DNA of 64,000 nucleotides from Sphagnum compactum (GCA_965153455.1 OZ234500.1:4960001-5024000), one strand, 5' to 3'. Counted from the stretch's first letter, positions 37,101 through 49,194 are shown. Program-made: numbers and translations. The notes: generated by a model not told the origin, from the letters alone.

Positions 37101-39204
37101 AAATGCAATTACGATATACGCACACATATTGTTAGTCAATCAATTTAACACATCATTTTTTTTACATATGTTAAAAAATTTGTTTCATTAGTTGTTTGTC
37201 CAAACAACATTGGAAACCATCTTAATTGTTCTATAGAAATATATCTATTGAGAGATTGCAATGAACTTGTTAACATAAAAAGATCATGAAAAGTTGCATG
37301 CAGGGGTTAATATTCAAGTATGCATGCTATTGTGGTTAATGCATGACCTTTGAACAAACCTCTTTAATTATCCAACACTTAAGGTTTTGGAGTTCTAAAT
37401 TTTAGGATGGGCTTTTGCATTTGTGGTTTGGCCATCACCATTGTGAATTCATTGTGTTCTTTATGTGAGCAAGACAAAAGCAACCCCTTCTTGTGGCTTG
37501 TAAAGGATTTTTTTTTCCTTAATTATTATTTGTGTGTGTTGTGGATTGTGATTGACATTTTTCATTATGTCTTGCTCCCACTCCCCATCTTTTCATGTGC
37601 AAGGAGTAGCTAGAAAGCTTCATCGTCATGGTCACAAGTTGCAAGGTTCTTTTTCTCATTAAGTGAATTTGCATTGATAAAAAAAAAACAAAGGAGAAGA
37701 AGGGGGTCATTAGATTTAACAAATCATACGGGGTCCATGGTTTATTAATCATCACACTAGTGTTGAACATTTGGAGTTTCTATCTACATACCTATTGGAA
37801 CTTGTTACTATTATTCATGGTATTTTGGGAATGAATGATGAGGGTAATTAACTGTGCATTGAACCAAGGAACACCCTAAAGTAGCACCAAGTGTAATTTT
37901 TATTATATTTTTGAACACAAAACTCCTTACAAGAAACAAGATGAGACTTATGTAATGTTTTTTTGGAGGACTTAGTGTTGTTTGTGGCTAAGGGTTTTTC
38001 CCTTTAAGCACTCATGAGAATGTATGGATGCATATGTTGGTTTGAAGGTTGATTGGGCAAATTTGTTTTCCCTTTTCAAAGGACATTGTTAAAAAAAATC
38101 CTTTTAGCCATTATTCCTCATAATTAAATTTGCATCTATAACCTCATCTTGATGCCACATTTACAATCACAATTACATTTGATTTATGGATGAGTAGGGG
38201 GTAGTAAAATATCTTTGCTTTTGTCATCAATTTTCTATTTGTAGAATGGAAGTTTCATCACGTTATAATAGGTTCTTTTAAAGCCAATGATACTATTGGG
38301 GATTGGTTGGTAAGGCAATTGAAGGTCATACTTGAAAAGTTTGGTTTCATTTCCAAAATCTTGTGTTATGTGAAAATGAAGGTACCAATTTGGGGAGCTT
38401 GACCATGGCCCTAAAGTTGGTAATTCCATATGAGGCATTAAGTTTGTAGACTCCATTTGATGGTGCATATTTTGAACATGTTATGAGTAAGGCAACTCAA
38501 TATGCAACCAATGATGACAATATTTTCAAGGACCTTGACCTAATTAATATGAAATCTATCGAAACATCCCTCCAAGCTTCCATCACATCGCCAAAAAAAT
38601 CAAGTATATTTGCAATCATGATTTTTGCAATGCAAGCATTTATAGGTTGTGAAATGTATAATAAAATTGATCCTTCATTTTCATCGTGCATTATAGATAA
38701 GGGGGCAAAAAAATGGAGCTGAACATTTGATGATTCTAGTTTGTTTGAGTGCAAATTGAGAATTTTGATTAAGACATGTTTTGCATCCAAGGTTGTCATG
38801 TTTGAGTAGTGCTTAGCCTATCAAGTTGTAATTTTTAATTGATTATAGTTGTTGGAGAAATGCATAACTAACTAAATTCCTTCAACACATGTTTAGGCCA
38901 TTGCTAAGGTAATTGTGATATACTTTTTCTTGTTGTAACTACATGTGTAGTTGACCAATTTCATGGGTATTGGCTATTGTATGATGTTCTTGCCTCAACA
39001 GTCAAGTTGTATGTGCAACTTTCTATGTGCACCAAGATGAAACAACTTGGTGTCAAGATGCAAAAGCAAATAGTTATTGTTTTGAGACTCTTTCATGATT
39101 TTATCACAAATTTCATGTTTTAAAAAAAAACACATTTAAAAGAAGAAAATCTCATTAGAAATCACCACTATTACCTACAATGTGAAAAGGTGCTTGGAAG
39201 AGTC
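34111..39204. other. AT-rich gene desert, part 2
   Basis: About 5 kb of AT-rich DNA. Similar telegraphic words (TTGTGAATTATTTTGTGTCA at 37078) recur at 52140 and 52897. Frames of up to 100 codons (38497-38799 -) lack motifs and start signals. No gene supported. Confidence 0.5.
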
Positions 39205-39320
39205 TTCTTGCATATTTTGAATATCACCAAATTTGGTTAAATATATTTATGGATGATTGCTACAACATCACAAAATTGAAAATAAAATAAAATATGGGTT
39301 CTAAAAAGGATTCACTCCTA
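39205..39320 (+). repeat. Dispersed repeat family D, copy 4
   Basis: ATATCACCAAATTTGGTTAA, then ATATTTATGGATGATTGCTA and CATCACAAAATTGAAAATAA, match 5782-5860. Confidence 0.55.
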
Positions 39321-40000
39321 ACAATAAATTATTCATAATAACTTTTGTAAAACACACAAGAAGTTACGACGACGGTTGTTTGTGATTGCATTGTGAAATT
39401 TGCAATTTTTCACGCATCCTTAGAATTTTCAAAAAAATGTTGCAAATTTGTAGCATTCCTATAACTGAATGTCAAAAATTCTTCAAATTTTGTAAGATTC
39501 ACACATAAAATGTTAAGCTAACATCAATTATGATTTGACTACTTATGTGACAATTGGTGTTAAAAGAATGTAAAAAACAGTTAGAAGCATGGTAACTTGA
39601 CACCAAATCTTTAAAAAAATTAGATTTCTAATTAAAATGGTCATATTAGCTAACAACCCATAAAAGGCTCTTCAACTCAATGTTAACATTTTGTATTAAA
39701 ATTTTTAAGGTAACTCCATAATCAAATTTTGGAAATACCATTCAAGTGAATTGAGAGAGAGATTTTTGTGATGAAAATTGAATTGAAATGCGATTCCTGC
39801 AAGACTTGCTCATTATTGAAGACATGGAATGTCGAGGACTGGATATTAGATATCTTTGGTTGGATCCTTGACGATGAGCTTCATCGTCATGGAGATTGCT
39901 GCTTGCATTTGATAATAATTATAGACCTCCTGATGCATGATTTGTAGTGAAGAGAAAGGGGTTGCTGGCCTTCTTCACTCGTGAGTCGTGAGCTCTGCAT

Positions 40001-42450
40001 ATGGCGTTTGTGCCGTTCAACAGGAAGATGGTGACGACGGCAGCATCATCAGAGCCAGCAGCTCAAGCGAAAAGCCTTCCGTTCATGAGCTTGGTTGATG
40101 CTTCTTCCATGCAACACGAGGACGATGAACCAGAGCAAATGATGCGTGAGCTTCCCATCGGGGATCAAATGCAAACGGATAATTTCAACCAAAACAACGT
40201 ACAACAAGTGTTGGTACATAACATTGCTCTTCGTCGCAATTTTGATGATGTGCGTGTGATCCTTCTTGCTGCATTTCCCTAAGCTTCAACCTACTTTGCA
40301 TTTCCAGCTGAGCTTCAAACCTTCTTGCATTCCTTGAGCTTCAACATGGCCAAGAGTAATTTTGTTCATCACAGAACTGCCAATGGCTACTATGCTTGTT
40401 CTTGTTCTTCAAGATGTACAAGCATTGGATTTGATTGCCCTTGGAAGAATTTCCCTGTCTGCACCAAGTCTATGACAATTTCTTCTCCAGGAAGAGATTC
40501 TGAAAGATTTTTTGTTTGTTTGTTTGTTTGTGTCTGTCTGGAGTGTGGCAGTTGAAGCATCTGCATTTACAGCTCACGGAGTTGAATGCAACTTCAGGAT
40601 GCCTTCTTCAGGCTCCAAGAAGAGAAGGTACTAGGTGGCAATACCCTAGGCATACCAAAACCCATTTGCACCTCATTTGTTTACAAACATCTCCCCAACA
40701 TTATATATCTTTTGTTTGATTTCTTTTCTCTTCGGAGGTGGGACTGTTCTGTTCTTTTTCTGATTTCAAGCTTCTTGATACCCTTTTTGTTGTATTTCTC
40801 TTTGGAAGTGCAATTATTGTGTCCCTTTTCTGATTTCAAGCTTCTTCTTGTAGAAGAATCTATTGGGGCATTATAGGGTGAGCATACAAGTCCATGCTCA
40901 TGATCCTCCCAGCTCCGTCTTTCATTGGAAATCAATGTATATTTTCTTCCTTCCTATAGCCCTTTGAAGGCAATCAAAATGTCCTACTTTGTGGTGTGAT
41001 ATTATTTCCATGTGATGCTGAGCTTGAAGCTTTGAAATTTATGTAATTACAGTTATACATTGCCATAGAATGTGCACCCTAACATTGCTTTATATTTACA
41101 AGGTTGGTCACAAAAACAGCTGTTGATTCTGTCATCTTATGGGCTATGGATTTGGTCATGACCTAGGAAGCATTTGTGAAAGCAGCCATACAGGCTGGTG
41201 AATTAAAACAAGACATGGTGCAGCTGCTTGCAAGCATGGAAGAACTTGTAATTTTGTTTTCATCCTCCCTCAATCACTAGTACTTCAATCTCTTCATCTC
41301 TCTCTCTTGGTGTAGTCTTGTCATTACCACACATGATTTTTCCTTGGAATGACCTCAAGTTCCTTTGCCTGATGTTCTGACACAAAACAAATCTTTGAGC
41401 TTGATATCCTAGGTCTTGAAAATTGAGATGCAGCTTCTGTTCACAGTCTTGGAAGAGTATTAATAATGTCTTTTTCTATAAAAGATTCTGTCATGTCTTT
41501 TATAGAAAAAGACAATATTAATACAATATTAATAATTCGGATCTGTATTAATACTGGCTTTTTCCCAATCTATTGTGTCATCCTAATAATCGTACAGAAA
41601 GAGTATTTGGATCCGATGACAGAGGTTGAGGGCCTCCACACACAGCTAAATGATGCACTGAACAGGAACCATGAAACTTTCACCAACTTGGCTTTGTCCA
41701 GGTAACATCTACAGGCATAGTGAAAATCATGTTTGAATATTCTATCATCTCTAGTCTTCTTCAAAATAGCAGAGCATTTTCAACCTCTAGAATATTAGAT
41801 GCATGGACCCATCCAGTAATAAACTAGAAGACCCATAAAAATTGCTGATGATTTCTAACAATGTCAAACTATTCCAGACCTTGAGCGCATCTGCAATAAC
41901 CTGAAGGGAATTGCCAACAGCGATGCAAAATGAGTATGGGAAGCAGCTGGAGCAATTGAAAAATACAGTTCACAAGCTTAGAAGTCAACAGGAGAAAGAC
42001 CGCATTGATGAGGGAAAGCGCCTGGAGGATGCCAAGGTTATCACATCTATCTCGTCATAAACCTTGCCATATTGTTTTCACTGCAATATCTTCAAGAATT
42101 CTGGAGGAGTCTCATTTTATAGCTACTTGGAATTGTCATGGTTCATGTCCTCAGGCTGCATCCCAGAGACAGAGTGATCATATGGAAACTGCTCTCCACC
42201 TACTTTTGGAGTCTGGATCCATTGGCATAATTGGTCTACAAAGTTTCTATTAGAAGCAAAAAATGCTCAATTGCTGCAAAATCCACTTGCCATTCACCCA
42301 TGATTTGCAATGTTTGACTTTACTTTGTGAGGGGCAGGGAACCAGAGGATGTGGGAAGCTGAAAAAGGAGAACTCAAGTCCAAAGAATGGATTGCTGCTG
42401 ATGAGCATAGGAAGAAGCTATCACACAAGAACCATTATTTGCAAAGAGTT
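40001..42450 (+). pseudogene. Broken multi-exon coiled-coil gene, family not recognised
   Basis: No single long frame exists, but a chain of + strand exon-like pieces does. ATG 40001 opens MAFVPFNRKMVTTAASSEP, acidic, to a possible donor at 40199. A Cys-rich piece lies at 40346-40520. Exon 41167-41247 (TAG|...|GTAATT) encodes EAFVKAAIQAGELKQDMVQL. Exon 41413-41701 is interrupted by an insertion: VLKIEMQLLFTVLEEY before it, then LDPMTEVEGLHTQLNDALN. The piece 41880-42035 encodes LERICNNLKGIANSDA then NEYGKQLEQLKNTVHKL, in two frames joined at an A4 run (41927-41930). 42156-42215 gives AASQRQSDHMETALHLLLE and 42346-42446 gives RMWEAEKGELKSKEWIAADE. The heptad-like Leu and charged pattern predicts coiled coil, so a cytoskeletal or kinesin-tail-like protein is possible but unproven. 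The insertion and frameshift point to a pseudogene. Further exon-like pieces may lie at 45138-45170 (ERDNVALDLDS). Confidence 0.5.
41462..41598 (+). mobile_element. 137 bp insertion with 9 bp direct repeats inside an exon
   Basis: AAGAGTATT occurs at 41453-41461 and again at 41599-41607. Coding sequence reads up to the left copy and resumes in the matching frame from the right copy. The insert begins with a hairpin: GTCTTTTTCTATAAAAGA (41468-41485) against its exact complement at 41496-41513. Nine-base target duplications are typical of Mutator-like elements, but I see no matching terminal inverted repeats at its ends. Confidence 0.65.
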
Positions 42451-42622
42451 GTGTGGGTGTACCCTGATCTTCACATCCCTTTTTTTCAATTCCAGTCGAT
42501 GTAACTGTCAACAAAGCCAAATCGTGGTGAATAAAACTTGTGAGAATGCGTGTCCAACTCACCCTTTATCGGAGTGGAACATTGAAAGAAGTGCCCTTGT
42601 ACATTCAGAAACAATTTTGCAA

Positions 42623-42895
42623 CCCCCTTCTCCCGTGTTTTGCGTTGTATTTTGCCACTCCCTTTCGGAGCCACCCCCTTCTCCCGTGTTTTGCGTTGTA
42701 TTTTGCGACTCCCTTTCGGAGCCACCCCCTTCTCCCGTGTTTTGCGTTGTATTTTGCGACTCCCTTTCGGAGCCACCCCCTTCTCCCGTGTTTTGCGTTG
42801 TATTTTGCCACTCCCTTTCGGAGCCACCCCCTTCTCCCGTGTTTTGCGTTGTATTTTGCGACTCCCTTTCGGAGCCACCCCCTTCTCCCGTGTTT
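42623..42895 (+). repeat. 51 bp minisatellite, five full units plus a partial
   Basis: Units start at 42623, 42674, 42725, 42776, 42827 and 42878 with CCCCCTTCTCCCGTGTTTTG and contain GACTCCCTTTCGGAGCCA. They are almost identical, differing mainly at GCCACTCC/GCGACTCC, so the expansion is recent. 51 is a multiple of 3, which is why several frames on both strands stay open. None of these is a gene. Confidence 0.95.
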
Positions 42896-43112
42896 CTGTG
42901 CCATTGAGTTTCTGTGTTCGCCCCCTTCTCGGCCTTCTTTAGTAATTGTATGATCAGTATAAGTAGTTGTAGAAATGCGGTGAGGTGATGAGTATGGTGT
43001 AGATTGATAAATTCTTGTGGAAGATTTCTTGACGGCCTCGTGAGTTGACAGATTCTGAAAGAGAGTTATCCTTCAATTTCTAAAATAGATTGCAAGAATC
43101 AGCCATCGAGCC

Positions 43113-43394
43113 ATGAGTGTAGTTGTTGCTTCACCACCAACAAGTGGATGGCAGGAACTGGCATCAAGCTTTGCTTCAGATTCTGCCACGCTAATATTAA
43201 GGCTGGTCGTTTTCTTCATTTTCATCATCATCGCTGGCTGTGGCTTGCGTCTCAACATGCGGAACTGGCCATCGGTATCGGCCCCTGCATCGGCACGAAT
43301 TCCGCCTACAAGCGCGAGCGATGGTATGTTACAAAACGAAAAACTCCCGGTGCAGAACTGGCCCGATTATCTTGAATCTGAGTTATTTTGCTAG
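43113..43394 (+). CDS. 93-codon frame in module A, one membrane segment, unrecognised
   Basis: Runs from ATG to TAG. It encodes a protein with a hydrophobic stretch LILRLVVFFIFIIIAGCGL (about residues 27-45) followed by a Ser/Ala-rich and then acidic tail ending LPVQNWPDYLESELFC. The same frame, start and stop are kept in module B (54510-54791). Between them I count 17 base changes, 8 of them silent and 9 replacing residues. That is a mild excess of silent change over neutral expectation, but too few to prove selection. The family is unknown. It could equally be a decayed exon in a non-coding repeat. Confidence 0.35.
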   Translation: MSVVVASPPTSGWQELASSFASDSATLILRLVVFFIFIIIAGCGLRLNMRNWPSVSAPASARIPPTSASDGMLQNEKLPVQNWPDYLESELFC

Positions 43395-43469
43395 CTACTC
43401 ATTGTGAACGAGACTTTCGTATACATCCTTGTTCTGTCTATGGAAACCAGAGGTTACTAACTGCGTTGA

Positions 43470-43686
43470 AATAATTTCCTTGCGTTTTGATGGGATTGGG
43501 ACTATAGGGACAGGAGAAATTCCACAGGAAAGGATCGAGACGAACAATTTACAGTTAGCTGGCGGTTCTATACCACCGGCAACAACTGGAGTACCTTCTG
43601 TAACTTGTGATCTTGCTGCATCTACGTCGTCCGCAGCAAATGCTGTGGTGCTTGATGTAGCTGCCATGGCCCTTAGTGCTTCCTGA
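43470..43686 (+). other. Second shared frame of module A, probably not under selection
   Basis: Open up to TGA at 43684, ending AVVLDVAAMALSAS, with a similar frame at 54876-55082 in module B. Between copies nearly all changes replace residues, so I see no sign of protein conservation. An intron-like CAG|GAGAA boundary and a TTACTAACTG branch-like motif lie just upstream, so it could be a downstream exon of the first frame. Confidence 0.25.
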
Positions 43687-44636
43687 ACCGGCACCTGTAA
43701 TTTGCTCCGACCGTAATTTGTTTTCGTGTGTATTCAAACCAGAGGGGGACTGACTGTGTTTAAATAACCCTCTTGTTTTGATGGGTCGGAACTTCACTTG
43801 TTAAAGGTCTTCGTTTTTGGCTGTTGGAAATAAGCATGTCTCTTCCTTCATGTCTGAGGCATGAGGAGAGCTAATCGGCCACACCTGCTTATATGCATAT
43901 ATTTTGATTAGTCTAGTTCACCACTTCTTAGACTGTTCTGCGTATTGAAATATTAAAGCAAGTCCATGTACAAATGTGAAAATCAAAGTGTGCTCGGCTA
44001 GAGTTGTCTCTGGTTGTCTCTTGCTGGATTTTCTGAAAAATAAAGTGAGTTTTTTATACGTCTACCCATCTCTAGATTCATGCTTTTGGTATCTGGATCA
44101 GTGATATTTGTTTCAATTTTCTGATGTTGCGTCAAAGGCTAGCATCCCAAGAGTCTTTGATTTCCTTGACGTCTTCACTCATGGTTCTTCTCTTGCTCTC
44201 TCGTCTCCGTAAAAATCTGCCGCCCCTGCGCCACGATTCTTCAAGGAGAATTGCGCAGTGAAATGGAACGACCCTGTTAAGGGTGTTCCTGTGACTTTTG
44301 AACGCGGGTAACCTGCTCTTTACGCCACAGAACACACCGTTGGTAACCGATTTTGCTAAGCCCGCGCTCACGAGACTCGCTAGTGACCACTTTCCTGTCA
44401 GAATCTGCCACCGAGGGCGGTTCTGTAATACGGAATTGGTTCCAGCCTTGTGACGATCTATCCATGAGCGGTTTAATCACCAATTTAGCATTAATTTTCG
44501 CACTAACAGACTTCCCTCTCCCCGGCTTTCGTTCCTGTTGAACATCGTAGCTTGGATGAGTGAAGTGTTTCGGTGACTCTCCATCCAAAATGCATAAATT
44601 CCAATTACCAAACATCATCACGAGTGCTGTCCTAGC

Positions 44637-44925
44637 TACGTCATAACGATTGATCATTTTGTGCATTGATAATTTTGTGCATTATTAGTGGCTGACTTAT
44701 TTGTCACTCCAAGAGCTCCTGAGTTCATGTTTACAAAAACATTCATCAGATAGGTTTTCGGTTGTAGATTGTAAGCCAATGTGCTCAGACAGCTATGTCA
44801 CTTCTAATGGGAAAATACTGAAATACATATTGCTGCTAAAACTAATGCTATACAACATTGAAATGACTGGAAATTTTGGAAATCTTGTAACGGTCCTTCA
44901 TGCATGTGGTTTCCAGTGAAATCAT
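44637..44925 (+). repeat. Dispersed module E, copy 1
   Basis: From CGTCATAACGATTGATCA to GGTCCTTCATGCATG. It contains CAAGAGCTCCTGAGTTCATG, TTGTAGATTGTAAGCCAATG and CTATACAACATTGAAATGA. Copy 2 is 59370-59620. It directly follows module A. Confidence 0.8.
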
Positions 44926-45835
44926 AAGGTGAGATTAGTACATACCTGGTTCTCTGTAGTGAACAGTCTCAGATTGGAGTGTTAGAAGTATTCAAATTCA
45001 CTAAACTTCTTCCCAGAAAACCCTGTTGCATTTTTTCACTGCCATGTACACCATGATTCCTGCATCTGTATTTTCTGGGTTTTACGGCCTGCATCCTGTG
45101 GGTTGTAGAGGTGGCATCTCTTCTCTATGCAATGCAGGAACGTGATAATGTTGCTTTGGATTTGGACTCAGTGTTCCTTTGATTGCATCATATATGTCTG
45201 TGAGAGCGGTTGTGTGACGTCTGTCGTCCTTGGGTATTCACATCCATAGTGTAGTAGTGTGATTTTGGTGAAAGAAGGTACTGTGACAAGCGTGGGCTGG
45301 GAGGTAAATTCCTCATAATATATAGATTGTGTTGGGCATTCACAAGGTACTTACATGACTCTTGGTTGCACGTATATAACCAAGCCACATACATATACAT
45401 TTCTCAAGAGCACTTTCTCACTGCTATAGGAAAAGAAGATGCTGCTGTTCATATTGTTCATCATATAGAATGTTTCCAGGAGGCCTATTGTCTGGTGAGT
45501 GTTGTTTGTGTCTGTCCTCTGCTTGGCTTTCAAACTTCTTTCACCTGTAATTGCCCTTTGGATTCATATCTAAACAGTTTAGGTTTTTGTTGTCTGCATT
45601 GTCCACCGTGCTTACGCATGCAAGCTGCTACAGGGGTGATTCCACCAGGGACATAATCATCCCAGTTTTTGGTATGTCATGGCTACAAGGTGTGATGGCT
45701 GTTCATGGAGCTGCTGATCCCATTGTAAACTAACTCTTCCCTCAATTGTGTTTCAGCTTGTTCAGTAATTTTATTCAATTTTCTTTTTCCTGATTTCCTT
45801 GGGACAGCTGGGTTTAGAAAATATAGACTTTATCC
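44926..45835 (+). other. Unassigned segment with scattered exon-like pieces
   Basis: Small exon-like bits with splice-like borders occur: 45138-45170 (TGCAG|GAACGTGATAATG...TCA|GTGTTC, ERDNVALDLDS) and around 45478-45495 (TTCCAG|GAGGCC...CTG|GTGAGT). They may be displaced 3' exons of the broken coiled-coil gene upstream. I cannot join them into a frame. Confidence 0.3.
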
Positions 45836-47070
45836 ATTGTTGACTGTGACTGTAGTAGATTTTAAGTAGATTCTGTACACGTTGGGGCATTTCTGGTGAC
45901 CCTTGGTAGAGGTGGGCAGGTACCATCATTGGTATCTTGGGCAAATATTCACCAGGGCTCTAATGTCAATCGCCTCATCACACATGTGTGGGTGCAATTA
46001 AGCACGCCCTTGTTTTGAACATATCCTTCTGCAAACAGGAGTAAGACTCTTGAAACTCCAACATTTGACATTCTCTTTAAATATGGGCTTTGTTTCGTAG
46101 CTAACCAGGAATCTACTTATTCATCAAGGGCTCCTTTGCAGGCATGGCCATGAGACATTGTCATGGAGACACATGAGTAGGGTGCAAGTACAATTCAACT
46201 TCCTCTGCATCTAATACAGGTACATGACTTGGTGGACTCACTACACTATGGTTGTGGGTCTGGCAATTGCATCATGGGGTGTGGGTGATGCAACATTAAA
46301 CGCACAGATCTGATAGTGCTCTTCTTGGCATCCTCTACCCCCATGGTACTGTGAGGACTTGGTGCTCTGCACAGTTTGTTTACTGGTTTCCAAGTTATGC
46401 CATTATCTGACCTAATGATATCCATGAATTACGAAATTCATGCTCCAGAAATTCATGCAAGATACCAAGGATTTATTTTAAGCCAAGTTATATGTGAACA
46501 GGAGGCTGCTGTTGCTCCATGGAAGAAATTTGGCAAAGTGTTGCAACTTCAGCTGCTTTCTTTGGGAGCACACATGAAATTGATCTAGCAGCAATTTTCC
46601 GATCTCTGTTGGCATCCTTATGGTCTCCATTGCAGCATTTTTTGGGTGATTGTGTTAAGACCTGACAGGGCACACTGGTTCACATCTTGATAGACATGAA
46701 CTTGAAACAACAACTTCACGGCAATTTGAATTCCCACCTTCAGAGTCTAGGGTGTGTTAAAGGCCTTTGATGTCAGGATTAACACTTTGATTATTTTGCT
46801 ACTTAGCCACTGAGCTGTAGTATATTGATTGTTGGAACATTGCTTTGCTCATGGATCAACTGAGGTTAGAATGTTTCAAGAGAGGAATCAGGGTGTGGAT
46901 TAACTGATCTCCATTGTTCAAGTGGTTGGTGCTGCTTGTGGCAAAGCATATCTTGCAACAATTTTCCAAAGCAACAATCAGAGATCAGTTGTCTTGTTCA
47001 TCAAGCACCCCCAAAGCTACAGAGCTGGTGGAAAACAGCAAATTCTGAAATTCACAATGAAATTGAATGC
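45836..47070 (+). repeat. Dispersed module F, copy 1
   Basis: Starts near GTAGATTTTAAGTAGATTCT. It contains TGGTGACCCTTGGTAGAGGT, GCATGGCCATGAGACATTG, TCTTGGCATCCTCTACCCCC and CAAGTGGTTGGTGCTGCTTG. All recur in order in 62474-63692. A - strand frame (46488-46673) has a recognisable counterpart at 63126-63320, but neither has a supported start. No known transposon protein is recognised. Confidence 0.85.
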
Positions 47071-49190
47071 AACTTTGTACTTCCAACATAAGTGGCTCAA
47101 GCATGTACATGTGTTACTGTTAGCAATCTACATTCTCTCTAGGCTAGTAGATTCATTTTGACCATACCAGGGACAGGAGATGAGAGAGTGATCATTATGT
47201 GCATTCAGGTAGAAGATTTTGCATTTGGTCTCTGGCTAAACTCAAATATCTTTGGGACAACAATTTGGATGTGCAAAGAGAAATCGTGAACTGTGAATGT
47301 ATTTGAATTTTGTGGGTGCTTTACTTATACAGTCAGATGTTCACCAACTGGTCTGCATTGCTTATCGATATGCATCAAGAGTGAAGACTAGAATGTTTAG
47401 TATCTTTCTCACAAGAAAAGGATTGGCCATTGAAGACAATGAATTTGACGCTTCTGGGTTCATGCACATGTGCCAATATTTTCATTACTAGGAACAACTC
47501 AAACCATGTCAGTGGGCAGGGACAGTGGGGCATACATGGCGTACAATTTGTGTGATCTTTTCATGGACAAAGACCAATAGATGACAAATTTCTTTGAATG
47601 TCTGTGTTTCTCTTGTAAATGAATGAGATTTTATTCTCGTGACAGACAACTTTAGGGTTTCTATCCCCTTTGTATAGGAGAAGAGTAGCACGACAAATGC
47701 TTCCTTGTTGTTAGGTGCCTAGGCACAAGGGCGGTAGCCCAAGTGTTGGGCACTGAAAAGCAAGGAAGGGCTGAAGGCGCTACCCTTCTCTGGTGTAAAA
47801 ACCTGCCCTAATTTTCAGAGCATGTGTAATTCCAATGTGGAAGATTTCTTCCGTTTTGTAAGATCCTGGAACATAGTCGGTCAGTTCTTGCACCTGAAAA
47901 TGGTTGTCTAAATACACTACAAAGATTAGGGCAGTTTTTAACATACATTGCAGCTAGCCTGTAATGAGAAAATGAGCATATTTCCTACATACAAATGTGC
48001 AGTAGTCCCTTTTGACAAATAGTGTTGACCATGTAAATTTGGAACTCAAACACTTAAAAAAATTCCCAACAAAAATTGGTCTAATATTTCTTACTACATA
48101 TTAAGTGCATTTCCTTATGTGCAATTGCTCTCTTTGAAATCCTGTATGAAATCCTCTTGGAATTAATCTAAAATTTCTAGTATATCTTGTGCTGTTGGCC
48201 GAAGTGTGCACAAACTATGGAACTACTGCAAATCTGAATAGGACCTTGACAATCGAACGAAAAACCCAAAGCGTAATTTTGAAAAGACAGCCCTTGAAAA
48301 GACATTGAGACAAAAGGCTAAGGATATCACCTTGCCCATTGAGAGAATTATAATATTAATGATGGAGAACACAGCTGGACCCAAACTTGTACTGAGATAT
48401 ATTCAAGGAATAATTCCTCTTCTTGAATAATGCTGATTCCAAGCAAACATTGTGTCACCTATCTTATTAAATGATACAACCCAAATTTTACAAGCAAAGG
48501 GTGGCCTCTGTAGAGATTCAGGGCCGGTACCATATTGAGCTCAGTGGTTGTTGATAGTGGGACTTTTTTTCAAGGTTGGGTGTCGTTTTGTGAGTTGCGC
48601 TGGATATCAAATTTTTTCCAATATTTGAGGGCAAGGATACTTAGCAAAATGAAAATCCCATTAACACATAAAGTATCACATACTCAGCTTTTTGGAAACT
48701 TTCAGGACATGCATATTATAATTTTCACATTTCAACAAAACCCACAAGTTATCAATTTTCTCAAGTATGGTTCATGCTATACCCACCTATTGTGCATAAG
48801 GGTCAAATTTTGGAATGCCCTACTTATACCCACCTAAACCCACTTAATATTTGTCAAAGCCAATTCAAGTAAATCAACTTATGCCATATTTTTTTTCCCC
48901 CATTCATTCTATATTCATTTGTCAAATTTTTTACATCCAACTTCGAAGCATGAGACGTGGACTTCATGAACAGTTTCGTTGCACACATTGCACAATGTTG
49001 CAAAAAATGAAAAATATTCTCAAAACTCAAATGAAGCCTATTTAATAAATGAAATGAAAAATACATAATGATCCTTGAAGTCAACAACTGAAACCTTAAA
49101 CACCTCTAATTTAAATTCATTGCCCTGCAACTAAATGCAAGAACCTTCATCAAATGGCTAATCGGGATGAAAAATGAAGCTTCCCCTGAA
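47071..49190. other. Intergenic DNA, no gene seen
   Basis: Two GCGGTAGCCC/GGCGCTACCC words at 47730-47790 form a weak inverted pair. Otherwise ordinary AT-rich sequence with frames under 100 codons and no motifs. Confidence 0.45.
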
Positions 49191-49194
49191 TTTG

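Larger units (their letters stand above)
42945..44630 (+). repeat. Dispersed module A (copy 1 of A/B)
   Basis: This 1.7 kb block is closely similar to 54378-56218. Shared landmarks in order are AGTATAAGTA, TTGACGGCCT, the 93-codon frame, TTACTAACTG, GGAACTTCACT, GTCTCTGGTTGTCTCTTGCT, TACTCATGGTTCTTCTCTTG, CAGAATCTGCCACCG and AAACATCATCAC. The G+C-richer right part is also open on the - strand. No transposase or reverse transcriptase is visible, so it is non-autonomous or a duplicated gene fragment. Confidence 0.85.

Noticed and set aside
29703-39960. LTR retrotransposon or other autonomous element in the gene desert
   Set aside because: No gag, protease, reverse transcriptase, integrase or transposase motif was seen in any frame, and no long terminal repeat pair was found by eye.
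42263-42953. Long overlapping open frames on both strands (up to 214 codons)
   Set aside because: They exist because the 51 bp repeat is a multiple of three. The products are exact 17-residue repeats in several frames at once.
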